A stretch of DNA of 64,000 nt from Gottfriedia luciferensis (GCF_001712755.1 NZ_MDKC01000037.1:62001-126000); one strand, 5' to 3'. Shown: positions 7,867 through 16,475, counted from the first letter of the stretch. The notes: generated by a model from the letters alone, not told the origin. A program made the numbers and translations.

Positions 7867-9234
7867 TTATTTAACTTGTTTTTTCAAGTCTTCAGCAACA
7901 AACTCTACGTTTGTACCTACAACTACTTGTACGTTTTTATCGTCTAATTTAATAACTCCACGAGCACCAGCTTTTTTAAGAAGTGCTTCATTAACTTTAG
8001 AAGCATCTTTTACTTGTAAGCGTAAACGAGTTGTACAGTTATCAATATTTGTTAAGTTTTCTTTTCCACCTAAAGCTTGTAGGTATAATGAATCACCAAT
8101 TTCAGTTGTTACTTCATCAGTTTCAACATCTTCGTCGTCTTCACGACCTGGTGTTTTAATGTTAAATTTCTTAATTGCGAAGTAGAACACGATAAAGTAA
8201 ATTACACCAAAGATTAAACCGATTAGGATTAATAGAATTGGTTTAGTTGCAATATTGTAGTTCAGAATGTAGTCCATGAAACCAGCTGAGAATGTAAAGC
8301 CATCTTTAATTCCTAAAGCATTTACGATACCCATTGATAAACCAGTTAAGATTGCATGGAACGTATATAGTACTGGAGCAATGAACATGAATGCAAATTC
8401 GATTGGTTCAGTAATACCTGTTAAGAAAGAAGTTAAAGCAAGACCAATAAACATACCTGCAACCGTTTTACGTCTTTCTGGTTTTGCAGCAGCGATCATT
8501 GCAAATGCAGCAGCTGGAAGACCAAACATCATAATAGGGAAGAAACCAGTCATGAATGCACCAGCAGATTTGTCACCAGCGAAGAATCTGTTTAAGTCAC
8601 CGTGAACTAATTTACCAGCAGCATCAGTAAAGTCACCTAAGTTGAACCAGAAAATTGTATTTAATACGTGATGTAATCCTAGTGGGATTAAAATACGGTT
8701 TAAGAAACCGAATACTGCAGCTCCGATTGGACCAATATCAATGATCCAGTTACCAACTGAGTTAATAGCATCTTGAATTGTTGGCCATACATAACCAAAT
8801 ATTCCTGCTAATACGAGCATAGTAGCTGACGTTATAATTGGAACGAATCGTCGGCCACTAAAGAATCCTAACCATTCAGGTAATTTAATACCACTGAAAC
8901 GGTTGTAAAGAAGACCAGCTACAACCCCTGTAATAATACCACCAAGGGCAGCCATGTTAATGTCTTTATTTATCGTAGTTGTACCTGCAGTTAATACAAA
9001 GTAACCGATTGCACCTGCAAGACCGGCGGCTCCATTTCCATCCTTTGAAATACCGATTGCAACACCGATTGCAAAGATTAATGGAAGATTAGAGAAAATT
9101 GCATTACCAGCAGCTGCCATAAACGGAATGTTTAGAAGATCTGGTTGTCCAAAGCGCAGTAAAAGTCCTGCAGCTGGAAGGACAGCGATTGGTAGCATTA
9201 ATGCTTTACCAATACGTTGTAAGAAACTAAGCAT
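7867..9234 (-). CDS. nagP: PTS N-acetylglucosamine-specific IIBC component NagP
   Basis: 455 residues. The IIC membrane domain (about 1-350) begins LQRIGKALMLPIAVLPAAGL and contains GLHHVLNT and the TGITEPIEF motif. A linker rich in Glu/Asp follows. The IIB domain (about 375-455) has the phosphorylated Cys in NIDNCTTRLRLQV. There is no IIA domain, so it must borrow one, plausibly the IIA of PtsG. It imports and phosphorylates GlcNAc to GlcNAc-6-P. A strong site (GGAGGG) precedes the ATG. A cre site and a NagR-like operator lie upstream, linking it to nagA-nagB-nagR 33 kb away. The substrate is inferred from IIBC architecture and these operators; a related hexose cannot be fully excluded. Confidence 0.9.
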   Translation of the reverse strand: MLSFLQRIGKALMLPIAVLPAAGLLLRFGQPDLLNIPFMAAAGNAIFSNLPLIFAIGVAIGISKDGNGAAGLAGAIGYFVLTAGTTTINKDINMAALGGIITGVVAGLLYNRFSGIKLPEWLGFFSGRRFVPIITSATMLVLAGIFGYVWPTIQDAINSVGNWIIDIGPIGAAVFGFLNRILIPLGLHHVLNTIFWFNLGDFTDAAGKLVHGDLNRFFAGDKSAGAFMTGFFPIMMFGLPAAAFAMIAAAKPERRKTVAGMFIGLALTSFLTGITEPIEFAFMFIAPVLYTFHAILTGLSMGIVNALGIKDGFTFSAGFMDYILNYNIATKPILLILIGLIFGVIYFIVFYFAIKKFNIKTPGREDDEDVETDEVTTEIGDSLYLQALGGKENLTNIDNCTTRLRLQVKDASKVNEALLKKAGARGVIKLDDKNVQVVVGTNVEFVAEDLKKQVK

Positions 9235-9262
9235 ATTATTTTCCCTCCGAAAATTATTATAA

Positions 9263-9276
9263 TGATTACGCTTTCA
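9263..9276 (-). promoter_or_regulatory. Putative CcpA cre site upstream of nagP
   Basis: On the minus strand it reads TGAAAGCGTAATCA, matching the cre consensus TGWAANCGNTNWCA at all but one position. It lies about 30-40 bases before the nagP start, a position suited to repression by CcpA. The ptsG promoter carries an almost identical site. Confidence 0.75.
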
Positions 9277-9298
9277 ATATTAACCTAAAAGTTTCAAC

Positions 9299-9310
9299 TT
9301 GTCTATACAA
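9299..9310 (-). promoter_or_regulatory. Putative NagR operator upstream of nagP
   Basis: The minus strand reads TTGTATAGACAA within AGTTGTATAGACAAGT, an imperfect palindrome of the GntR/HutC type recognised by NagR (YvoA). The same GTATAGACAA core is found in front of nagA. Confidence 0.65.
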
Positions 9311-9357
9311 CTAGTTAAGATAAAAAATGCTATTTTCTTCCAAAAAAAATAAAAATA

Positions 9358-9383
9358 AAAAGGGAAGAATCAAATCTTCCCCT
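9358..9383 (-). terminator. Terminator of the SASP gene
   Basis: The stem GGGAAGA/TCTTCCC is followed on the minus strand by TTTTTATTTTTA. Confidence 0.85.
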
Positions 9384-9419
9384 ATATTAAGCCATTTTAT
9401 ATAGTTTGTATTACTTCAA

Positions 9420-9608
9420 TCAAAGACCTCTTAAATGACTTTCTGCTTGAGCAATTAAACGTTTAGTGATTTCGCCACCAACTGATCCGTTTGAACGAGC
9501 AGTTGTATCAGATCCTAAAGTTACACCGAATTCGTTAGCGATTTCATATTTAAATTGATCAAGTGCTTGTTCTACACCTGGAACTAATAATTTATTTGTT
9601 CTTGTCAT
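9420..9608 (-). CDS. Alpha/beta-type small acid-soluble spore protein
   Basis: 62 residues with the family signatures [19 protein letters not shown] and [17 protein letters not shown]. Proteins of this family coat DNA in the dormant spore, protect it from UV and heat, and are cut by the germination protease in the EIA region. The site GAAAGGGAG precedes the ATG. A small inverted repeat (GTAAG...CTTAC) lies just upstream in the leader. No convincing sigma-G promoter stands out by eye. It is single-gene and closed by its own terminator. Several paralogues are usual, so no specific ssp letter is assigned. Confidence 0.95.
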   Translation of the reverse strand: MTRTNKLLVPGVEQALDQFKYEIANEFGVTLGSDTTARSNGSVGGEITKRLIAQAESHLRGL

Positions 9609-9698
9609 GATTATCTCCCTTTCTGTAAGTAATAGCTTACAATTCTATTTTTTACATTTAGGGTTTTCTCATGCTTGGTAAATACAGTCATATTAGGG

Positions 9699-10142
9699 TT
9701 ATGTTAACTTTTTAACCAAAGCTGATCCTTCAACTACGAGTACATTCTCTTGATTATATACATTCGTCTGGAGCGTTAATAATTTTTTATCATCTCTTTT
9801 ACGTACAACACTGACGATTACTTTAATTGTGTCATTAATTTTTACTGGTGCTTTGAAAAATACTTCTTGAGATAAGTAGATGGTGTTTTTGCCGGGAAGT
9901 TTTGTACCTAATACTGAGGAAATAAAGCTGCAAATCAACATGCCATGTGCAATTCTTTCTTTAAAGATGCTTTCTTTTGCAAAATCATCTAATAAGTGAA
10001 TTGGATTTACATCTGTTGAAATTGCAGCAAATTGTTCAATTAACTCTGCAGTAATTTTAACTTCGAGAGTAGCTTCGTCACCAACTGAAATGGAGTCAAA
10101 ATGAACTTCCTGTACATTTCTTGCACTTTCGAAAACATTCAT
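9699..10142 (-). CDS. phaJ: MaoC-like (R)-specific enoyl-CoA hydratase PhaJ
   Basis: 147 residues of a hot-dog fold. The catalytic signature FAAISTDVNPIHLLDDFA supplies the Asp and His pair, and RIAHGMLICSFISSVLG follows. PhaJ hydrates trans-2-enoyl-CoA from beta-oxidation to (R)-3-hydroxyacyl-CoA, feeding PHA synthase. Its position directly after phaP in the divergent arm of the PHA locus matches the B. cereus group arrangement, which supports phaJ over other MaoC proteins. Site AAGGAGAGG precedes the ATG. The gap to phaP is about 60 bases and has no evident terminator, so phaQ-phaP-phaJ may form one transcript. Confidence 0.88.
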   Translation of the reverse strand: MNVFESARNVQEVHFDSISVGDEATLEVKITAELIEQFAAISTDVNPIHLLDDFAKESIFKERIAHGMLICSFISSVLGTKLPGKNTIYLSQEVFFKAPVKINDTIKVIVSVVRKRDDKKLLTLQTNVYNQENVLVVEGSALVKKLT

Positions 10143-10205
10143 TTTGTTTCTTCCTCTCCTTGATGAAATGTATAGCTAATCAAGAAAATTGTTTAACTAT
10201 ATTGA

Positions 10206-10715
10206 TTATAGTTTTGTAAATGAGAATTCTTGTAAGTTTTTAAACCAATCTTCTTGTGTTTTTTGGAACTGTTGGTACATGTTCGTCCATGCAGTGTAAG
10301 GTGTGTTATTTAATGGTTGTTTAAAAAACTGTTGAAAAAATTGTTGTTGTTGATTTGAAAATGTACTCATAGCTTGAAAAAACGGTTGGTATGGGTTTTG
10401 ATTCATATTTGTCCATAAAGATTGGTATGGAGCAAACTGATCAACTAATTTTTTCCAAGTTTTTTCGTAAGTCTCTTGATTAATTGTAGGCTTAATTTCA
10501 TTTAATAATTTAATCATTTCTTGGAATTGCTCGTAAGACTCTTGTTGTTGTACTTGCACTTGCTCGTTTAAAGTTTTCCATTGTTTTGCTTGTTCTTGAA
10601 ATAAAGACTCTGTCCATTGTTGAATTTGTAATTGATTGTCTAATAAATATTGAAGCATTTTTTGAAAATTCTCAGCTGCAAGTTCAGTTTGTAATTCGAT
10701 TGTTTTTTCAGTCAT
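10206..10715 (-). CDS. phaP: Phasin PhaP
   Basis: 169 residues, extremely rich in Gln, Phe and Trp (for example QQQQFFQQFFKQP) and predicted to be mostly amphipathic helix, as for Bacillus phasins. Phasins coat PHA granules and control their size. I chose the ATG at 10715 because GGAGGA lies 6 bases upstream; the earlier in-frame TTG at 10730 overlaps that same site. It follows phaQ by under 50 bases and is presumably under PhaQ control, as known in B. megaterium. Identification rests on composition plus context more than on a sharp motif. Confidence 0.87.
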   Translation of the reverse strand: MTEKTIELQTELAAENFQKMLQYLLDNQLQIQQWTESLFQEQAKQWKTLNEQVQVQQQESYEQFQEMIKLLNEIKPTINQETYEKTWKKLVDQFAPYQSLWTNMNQNPYQPFFQAMSTFSNQQQQFFQQFFKQPLNNTPYTAWTNMYQQFQKTQEDWFKNLQEFSFTKL

Positions 10716-10762
10716 TAGTATTTCCTCCAAAAAAATTTATTATTGAATGCATTGCTGCAATT

Positions 10763-11182
10763 TCAATCATCTTTAAAACTTTGATCAGAGTTGCTAAATG
10801 GAAAGAATGAATTTGTGTAAATCGAAAAAAATGTTTGGAGCATCTGATTATATTGAGTAAATGAATTATGACAAGTTTTTAGATATTCCTCTCCGGCATC
10901 TGTAATAGAGTAAATTCGCTTTGCCGGACCTTCCATTCCATATTCCCAACTAGATTTAATATAACTTTCTTTTTCAAGTTGTCTTAGAATTCGATAAACA
11001 TTACTTGAATCAAGCGTAGTAAAACCTAAATCAAATAATACTTGCATTAATTTATAGCCATGCATATTCCATTGCTTAAGGCTAAGAAGTAGAAAGGGAA
11101 CCAAGAAGTTTTTAGGCAATGTTATCGATTCAGAGGTTTCTTGTTTGTTTTTTTTGCTTGTTTCCTTTTCATTTGTTGTCAT
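10763..11182 (-). CDS. phaQ: PadR-family repressor PhaQ
   Basis: 139 residues from the ATG at 11182, which follows AGGGGGGAAC; an ATG at 11224 has poor spacing. After a polar Lys/Glu/Ser/Thr-rich start, a winged-helix PadR domain spans about residues 25-110: FLLLSLKQWNMHGYKLMQ, TLDSSNVYRILRQLEKESYI, SWEYGMEGPAKRIYSITDAG. In B. megaterium PhaQ is a PHB-responsive repressor of phaQ and phaP. Here a dyad lies over the -10 box of its own promoter, consistent with autorepression. It is transcribed away from phaR. Confidence 0.88.
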   Translation of the reverse strand: MTTNEKETSKKNKQETSESITLPKNFLVPFLLLSLKQWNMHGYKLMQVLFDLGFTTLDSSNVYRILRQLEKESYIKSSWEYGMEGPAKRIYSITDAGEEYLKTCHNSFTQYNQMLQTFFSIYTNSFFPFSNSDQSFKDD

Positions 11183-11231
11183 AAAGTTATGTTCCCCCCT
11201 ATATCGTAGTAATGGAATCATCATCCCTTAG

Positions 11232-11264
11232 GTGTAATTTACACTTAGTTAAATTTATTGTCAA
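11232..11264 (-). promoter_or_regulatory. phaQ promoter with overlapping dyad operator
   Basis: On the minus strand, -35 TTGACA (11264-11259), a 17-base spacer and -10 TAAATT (11241-11236). A 13-base dyad GTGTAAATTACAC (11244-11232) covers the -10 box, a natural place for PhaQ to block RNA polymerase. That PhaQ binds it is an inference. Confidence 0.7.
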
Positions 11265-11390
11265 TGTATTTTAAATATAATGAATATTAAAAAACAAATT
11301 TCGACAACAAATGTAGAAATATCACGAAAACATTGGATTGTTTTGTCGTTAGCTTGTTTTCTATACTTAAAAGTAGTGAGGGGGATTAAC

Positions 11391-11903
11391 ATGTCAGAGC
11401 AAAATTATTCAGATCCATTGAAAATGTGGAAGCAAATGTATGATGTTAATGAAAAATACTTTGGAAAAATGATGAACGAATATGTTCAGAAAGAAGAATT
11501 TTCCGAGTGGATGGGTTCTGTAATAGATTTTAATCTATTCTGTAAAAAGATGTTGAATGACCAATCAAAAACCTTCTTAGAAGCTTCAAATATTGCTTCC
11601 AAAGAAGATATCGCAAATGTAGCTAGCTTAGTGATTAATTTAGAATCGAAAGTAGATACATTAGAAGATCAATTATTTTTAGATTCTCAACCTGAGTTAG
11701 ATGTAGCAGCATTGAAAAAAGAGTTAGACATTGTGACAGTAAAACGAGATCTTACAAAATTAAAAGCTGAAACCAAATCAATTCATCAACAAGTTAGTGA
11801 ATTAAAGTCTTCAATGGAAAATATTGAACAACTAAAGTCTTCAATGGCTAATATTGAACAACTTTTACAACAATTAACAACTAAACAACCAACAAAACAA
11901 TAA
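11391..11903 (+). CDS. phaR: Class IV PHA synthase subunit PhaR
   Basis: 170 residues starting at the ATG at 11391 after GAGGGGG; the frame is open further upstream but without a site. N-terminal SDPLKMWKQMYDVNEKYFGK and FSEWMGSVIDFNLFCKKMLN are typical of PhaR, the small subunit that forms the active class IV synthase with PhaC. The C-terminal third is predicted coiled coil and contains a tandem 10-residue duplication (LKSSMENIEQ then LKSSMANIEQ) coded by a 30-bp DNA repeat. It is first gene of phaR-phaB-phaC. A possible promoter (TTGTTT, 18-base spacer, TATACT at 11362-11367) precedes it. Confidence 0.93.
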   Translation: MSEQNYSDPLKMWKQMYDVNEKYFGKMMNEYVQKEEFSEWMGSVIDFNLFCKKMLNDQSKTFLEASNIASKEDIANVASLVINLESKVDTLEDQLFLDSQPELDVAALKKELDIVTVKRDLTKLKAETKSIHQQVSELKSSMENIEQLKSSMANIEQLLQQLTTKQPTKQ

Positions 11904-11927
11904 TTAGTTAAAAAAGGAGAAATGATA

Positions 11928-12668
11928 ATGGATTTAGTAAATCGTGTAGCGATCGTAACAGGTGGAGCAAAAGGGATTGGAAAAGCGATAGCATTTGCTT
12001 TAGCAGAAAAAGGTGCAAAAGTTGTTATCAATTATAATAATAGCGAAGCAGACGCAAAAGCAGTTGTAGATGAACTTTTTGAAAACGGTTATGAGGCGTT
12101 AGCAGTTCAAGCTAATGTTGCTGAATTAGATCAAGCAAAAGCATTAATTGATCGTACAGTTGAGCATTTTGGCCGATTAGACGTTATTGTTAATAATGCT
12201 GGTATTACTAGAGACCGTTCTTTCAAAAAACTAAGTGCAGAAGATTGGCACGAGGTTATTGATGTGAATTTAAGCAGCGTTTATAACACATGTAATTCTG
12301 CTTTACCATACTTATTAGAATCTGATAATGCTCGTATCATTAATATTTCATCAGTAATAGGTCAAGCAGGCGGTTTCGGTCAAACAAACTATTCAGCTGC
12401 AAAAGCAGGAATGATTGGATTTACTAAATCATTAGCTCTTGAATTAGCTAAAACAGACGTTACAGTAAATTCTGTATGTCCAGGATTTATTGAAACTGAC
12501 ATGGTAAGAGAAATTCCGGAAAATGTACAAGAGCAAATTAAATCAAGAATACCAAAAAGAAGATTTGGTACAGTTGAAGAGATTGCTAAGGCTGTTATTT
12601 ACTTATGTGAAGGCGGAGAATACATTACTGGTCAACAGATTAATGTTAATGGCGGACTTTACGTTTAA
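11928..12668 (+). CDS. phaB: Acetoacetyl-CoA reductase PhaB
   Basis: 246 residues of a classical short-chain dehydrogenase: cofactor motif VTGGAKGIGKAIA, NNAGITRD, catalytic Ser in ISSVIG and YSAAKAG (Tyr and Lys), C-terminal GQQINVNGGLYV. It reduces acetoacetyl-CoA to (R)-3-hydroxybutyryl-CoA, the monomer for PHB, usually with NADPH. The sequence is close to FabG, and the assignment as phaB rests on its place between phaR and phaC. Start at the ATG at 11928, 7 bases after AAAGGAGA; the ATG at 11922 is too close to that site. Confidence 0.92.
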   Translation: MDLVNRVAIVTGGAKGIGKAIAFALAEKGAKVVINYNNSEADAKAVVDELFENGYEALAVQANVAELDQAKALIDRTVEHFGRLDVIVNNAGITRDRSFKKLSAEDWHEVIDVNLSSVYNTCNSALPYLLESDNARIINISSVIGQAGGFGQTNYSAAKAGMIGFTKSLALELAKTDVTVNSVCPGFIETDMVREIPENVQEQIKSRIPKRRFGTVEEIAKAVIYLCEGGEYITGQQINVNGGLYV

Positions 12669-12715
12669 GTCTTACTTATAGATGACCTTTTTTAAGATCA
12701 AAAGGGGGGAAATGT

Positions 12716-13795
12716 GTGTTTAATTCACAATTGTTAGAAGAAGCAACGGAATCGCTTCCGAGCGGATTAAAAGAATCATACAAAAGATTGAAGAAAACTG
12801 CAGATATTCTTATTAAAGAGGGAGAACCTTTAGTAGGTCAATCTCCTAAAGAAGTGATTTGGACGAAAAATAAAAGTAAATTATATCATTATATTCCAAC
12901 TACAAAAAAGGTAAAAAAGACTCCAATCCTTCTTATCTACGCTCTAATTAATAAACCGTATATTCTTGATTTAACAAAGGGGAACTCTTTTGTTGAGTAT
13001 CTTGTTAATGAAGGATTTGATGTTTATTTATTAGATTGGGGAACTTTTGCTCATGAAGATCGTCATTTGAAATTTGACGATATTATTCACGACTATATTG
13101 CGAAAGCGGTAAATAAAGTACTTCGTTTTTCAGGTGCAAAAGAAATATCGCTGTTAGGTTATTGTATGGGTGGTACGTTAACAAGTATTTACGCATCACT
13201 TTATGAAAATGCACCAATTAAAAACTTAATTTTTGTAACTAGTCCATTCGATTTTTCAGATACAGGTTTATATGGTGCATTTTTAAATGAAAAATACTTT
13301 GCACTTGATAAAGCTGTTGATACATTAGGGAATATACCTCCTGAAATGATCGATTTTGGTAACAAAATGTTAAAACCAGTTACTAATTTTGTTGGACCTT
13401 ATGTAACATTATTGGATCGCTCTGATAATACAAAATTTATTAAGTCTTGGCAGTTAATGCAAAAATGGGTTACAGATGGTATTCCATTCCCAGGTGAAGC
13501 ATATCGCCAATGGATCAGAGAGTTTTACCAACAAAATAAATTATTAAGCGGTGACTTAGAAATTAGAGGAAGAAAAGTAGATGTATCAAACATTAAAGCT
13601 AATGTTTTAAATATTTCTGCTACGAAGGACCATATTGCAATGCCTTGCCAAGTTGAAGCATTAAATGAGCATATTTCTAGCGTAGATAAGCAGTATGTTT
13701 CGATTCCATCGGGCCATGTATCAATCATGTTTGGACCTGTTTCATTAAAAACGACATATCCTACAATTGGTAAATGGTTAGCTGAAAGATCATAA
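12716..13795 (+). CDS. phaC: Class IV polyhydroxyalkanoate synthase subunit PhaC
   Basis: 359 residues of alpha/beta hydrolase fold. The lipase-like box is LLGYCMGGTLTS, with Cys as nucleophile, as expected for PHA synthases; the catalytic Asp lies in SATKDHIAMP and the His in IPSGHVSIMFG near the C terminus. The length (about 360) and pairing with PhaR define class IV. It polymerises (R)-3-hydroxyacyl-CoA at the granule surface. It starts with GTG after AAAGGGGGGAAAT. It is last gene of the operon, closed by a strong terminator. Confidence 0.95.
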   Translation: MFNSQLLEEATESLPSGLKESYKRLKKTADILIKEGEPLVGQSPKEVIWTKNKSKLYHYIPTTKKVKKTPILLIYALINKPYILDLTKGNSFVEYLVNEGFDVYLLDWGTFAHEDRHLKFDDIIHDYIAKAVNKVLRFSGAKEISLLGYCMGGTLTSIYASLYENAPIKNLIFVTSPFDFSDTGLYGAFLNEKYFALDKAVDTLGNIPPEMIDFGNKMLKPVTNFVGPYVTLLDRSDNTKFIKSWQLMQKWVTDGIPFPGEAYRQWIREFYQQNKLLSGDLEIRGRKVDVSNIKANVLNISATKDHIAMPCQVEALNEHISSVDKQYVSIPSGHVSIMFGPVSLKTTYPTIGKWLAERS

Positions 13796-13835
13796 TTTCA
13801 GTAAATTTTTAGATATTCATTCATAATATTATGTT

Positions 13836-13870
13836 AAAAAATCTCACTTTTAAAAAAGTGGGATTTTTTT
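13836..13870 (+). terminator. Terminator of phaRBC
   Basis: A long stem (AAAAAATCTCACTTT paired with AAAGTGGGATTTTTTT) 41 bases past the phaC stop. Confidence 0.92.
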
Positions 13871-13926
13871 TATTCAACTGACAAAAACTACCTTAAATAT
13901 GATTCGAAGAAAGGAGACGAGAAGAC

Positions 13927-15147
13927 GTGAAAAGTATTAGTGGGACCTTGTATTGGCCAACGACTTACACTGATTCACATCCAGAACTAGAAAATATAAA
14001 TCCACTCGATGAAGATCTAGATTGTGATTTTGTAATAGTTGGAGGTGGTGAATCAGGGAGTTTATGTGCATATTTCCTAAGTCAAACAGGAGCTAAAGTC
14101 ATTTTACTAGATAAACGAAAAAAAGTAGTACAGGGAAGCACTAGTGCAAATACGGGGCTCTTACAATATTCTAATGACAAAACTTTAAATTCGTTTATTC
14201 ATTCATATGGAAAAGAAATAGCTGTCCGTCATTATCAATTATGTGTAGAGGCAATTAAAGGTCTTGAAGAAATGTCAAAAAACATTGATATTAATCCTGA
14301 TTTTATAAAAAGAAAAAGTTTATACTATGCTAGTAATTTAGATGGTAAAGAAATGATTGATTTGGAATATAAAACATTAAAAGAAAATGGTTTTACTGTT
14401 GAACGATATACAAAATCGCAAATTGAAGAAAAGTTTAATTTTACGAAGGAAGCTGCACTGTTCACAGGGGATGACGCTGAAGTAAATCCGTATAAATACG
14501 CACACGGCTTACTTTTATATGCTCTGAAACGAGGATTGAAGGTGTATTCGGAAACAGAGGTAACTCGGATCATCGGTACAGATGAAGGGGTACAACTTTT
14601 TACTAAAAATAAACATACGGTTCGAGCAAAAAAAGTTATTTTTGCTGGGGGTTATGAATCGATGGAGATAAAAAGTGAGAAAAATGCAATTTTAACTTCA
14701 ACATTTGCGATTGCAACACAACCTCTAGTAGAAAAAAGCAATGCATGGTATGAAAATTGTTTAATTTGGGAGACGGCAAGACCATATTTATATCTCCGGA
14801 CGACAGTTGACGGAAGAATAATTGTTGGAGGACTTGACGAACCTACAATAATACCAGAAAAACGTGAATCTATGTTATTCCATAAAAAAGAACTGCTAAT
14901 AAAAAATTTAATAGAGTTGTTTCCTCATTATAAAGAAGCTAAAGCAGAATACTTTTGGACAGGTACATTTGGAGGAACACATTCCGGCTTACCAATGATT
15001 AGACAATACGATGAATATCCTAATTGCCTTTTTTTAATGGCTTATGGAGGCAATGGAACAGTTTATAGTTACATACTAGCTAAAATACTAAAAGATCTAG
15101 TTACTGTGGGGTCTCATCCAGACGCATCTATTTATATGAATCATTAA
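13927..15147 (+). CDS. FAD-dependent oxidoreductase (DAO family)
   Basis: 406 residues. A dinucleotide-binding motif FVIVGGGESGSLCAYFLSQ near residue 37 is followed by the second FAD segment LLDKRKKVVQGSTSANTGLL. The C-terminal ARPYLYLRTTVDGRIIVGG and FWTGTFGGTHSGLPMI match glycine-oxidase/gamma-glutamylputrescine-oxidase type enzymes. The N-terminal YWPTTY segment is common in the YhfW group, but the C-terminal Rieske domain of that group is absent. The substrate, probably an amine or amino acid, cannot be told. GTG start after AAAGGAGACG. It stands alone after the PHA operon. Confidence 0.85.
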   Translation: MKSISGTLYWPTTYTDSHPELENINPLDEDLDCDFVIVGGGESGSLCAYFLSQTGAKVILLDKRKKVVQGSTSANTGLLQYSNDKTLNSFIHSYGKEIAVRHYQLCVEAIKGLEEMSKNIDINPDFIKRKSLYYASNLDGKEMIDLEYKTLKENGFTVERYTKSQIEEKFNFTKEAALFTGDDAEVNPYKYAHGLLLYALKRGLKVYSETEVTRIIGTDEGVQLFTKNKHTVRAKKVIFAGGYESMEIKSEKNAILTSTFAIATQPLVEKSNAWYENCLIWETARPYLYLRTTVDGRIIVGGLDEPTIIPEKRESMLFHKKELLIKNLIELFPHYKEAKAEYFWTGTFGGTHSGLPMIRQYDEYPNCLFLMAYGGNGTVYSYILAKILKDLVTVGSHPDASIYMNH

Positions 15148-15245
15148 ATTTTAATTAGAATGTTAATCAATTACCATTTTTATGTATAAAAAGAGTAAAG
15201 TAGTAAGAAAATTTAATAGGTAATAAAAATATAGGAGTGTATTAC

Positions 15246-15914
15246 ATGAGTTATCATGAAATGTTTACAGAGTTGTTTTTAGGTTATATAGCTCTTTTTA
15301 TTGTCGTTAAAATTAATGGGAAAACACAAATTACACAAATAACGCCATTTGATTTGATTTCGTCACTAGTGTTAGGAAATATACTAGGAGATGGAATATA
15401 TGATAAGGAAGCAAATCTACCAAAAATTCTTTTTAGTATTTTTGTTTGGGGAGCATTAATATTTGTAACTGAGATCTTGACACAAAAGTCAATGTGGGCA
15501 AGAAAGTTCTTAGAAGGTGATGCTTCTGTTGTAATTAAACACGGAGCAATTCAATGGAAAGAATTGAAAAGAAATCGTTTGGATACTGACCAATTGATGC
15601 AATTGCTAAGAGCAAAGGATACTTTTGCAGTCAGTGAAGTTTCATATGCTATTTTAGAAAATGACGGCACGATTAGTGTCCTGAAGAAGTCAAATTTTGA
15701 TACCCCAACTAAACAGGATTTAAAAATTCAAATGGAAAAAGAATTTTTACCTGTTGTCATAATTAGTGATGGAAAAATAATTAAAAGAGCTCTTAACTCG
15801 TTGAAAAAAGATGAAAAGTGGGTTCATAAAAAACTTTCTGAGTCAAATTTATCACTTAAACAAGTATGCTTTGCAGAATGGGATTCAAAGCAATTACATT
15901 TACATACGTATTAA
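15246..15914 (+). CDS. YetF/DUF421-family membrane protein
   Basis: 222 residues. Three membrane segments occupy about residues 1-85 (LFLGYIALFIVVKI, TPFDLISSLVLGNILGD, FSIFVWGALIFVTEIL), and a soluble DUF421 domain follows (WKELKRNRLDTDQLMQLLRA, VSEVSYAILENDGTISVL). Several paralogues are usual in Bacillus and some belong to spores; the biochemical role is unknown. Start at ATG 15246, 8 bases after AGGAG, rather than the GTG at 15237 inside that site. The next gene begins 24 bases after its stop. Confidence 0.87.
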   Translation: MSYHEMFTELFLGYIALFIVVKINGKTQITQITPFDLISSLVLGNILGDGIYDKEANLPKILFSIFVWGALIFVTEILTQKSMWARKFLEGDASVVIKHGAIQWKELKRNRLDTDQLMQLLRAKDTFAVSEVSYAILENDGTISVLKKSNFDTPTKQDLKIQMEKEFLPVVIISDGKIIKRALNSLKKDEKWVHKKLSESNLSLKQVCFAEWDSKQLHLHTY

Positions 15915-15938
15915 TATAAAAATTTGAGGATGAGATAA

Positions 15939-16445
15939 ATGAAATATTATATTTATTACTGTTTTGGAGGTACGCATTCTTCACCTTTGGCTGCTGCATA
16001 TCATTTAAAGCAATTACCACTTGATCGCCAGCCGACAACGGAAGAAGTAAAGAATACCTATTTATTTAATAAACTAAAACCAAAAGATGGTGGAAAACTA
16101 TTTTATCACGGTGAAGATGAAAATGGGGACCAAGTGTATACAGTTGCGAAAAGATATACTAAAAATGTGCCAACAGCGATCGAAAGTTTAGGGAAAATCT
16201 TATTAAATGAAGAAGATAAAATTATTTTATCAAGTACATCACCAACAGTCCCTTTAGCTATGACTTTAGGTGGTTTTACATCAAGATTTTTACATATCGA
16301 TTTTATTGGGGTTCCATTACTTGTATTAGGGGCTAAGCAAACTTATCTTAATTTGATAAAATTAGTTGAAAATACAAAAAGATATCATCATATAGCAGCT
16401 GAAAAGGTTACTGACTTATCTAATAAAAACTTCAACAAAGATTAA
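15939..16445 (+). CDS. DUF3189 family protein
   Basis: 168 residues with MKYYIYYCFGGTHSSPLAAA at the N terminus, the segment LKPKDGGKLFYHGEDENGDQ and a hydrophobic C-terminal region GGFTSRFLHIDFIGVPLL. I assign DUF3189 from these motifs; the family has no established function. The N-terminal strand followed by a Gly-rich turn looks nucleotide-binding, but this is only an impression. It is probably cotranscribed with the YetF-like gene 24 bases upstream. Confidence 0.75.
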   Translation: MKYYIYYCFGGTHSSPLAAAYHLKQLPLDRQPTTEEVKNTYLFNKLKPKDGGKLFYHGEDENGDQVYTVAKRYTKNVPTAIESLGKILLNEEDKIILSSTSPTVPLAMTLGGFTSRFLHIDFIGVPLLVLGAKQTYLNLIKLVENTKRYHHIAAEKVTDLSNKNFNKD

Positions 16446-16475
16446 AAAATGGACGTTCTATTACGTCCATTTTTT
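16444..16475. terminator. Bidirectional terminator
   Basis: The stem AAAAAATGGACG/CGTCCATTTTTT separates the convergent DUF3189 and CotF-like genes, with T-runs on both strands. Confidence 0.92.
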
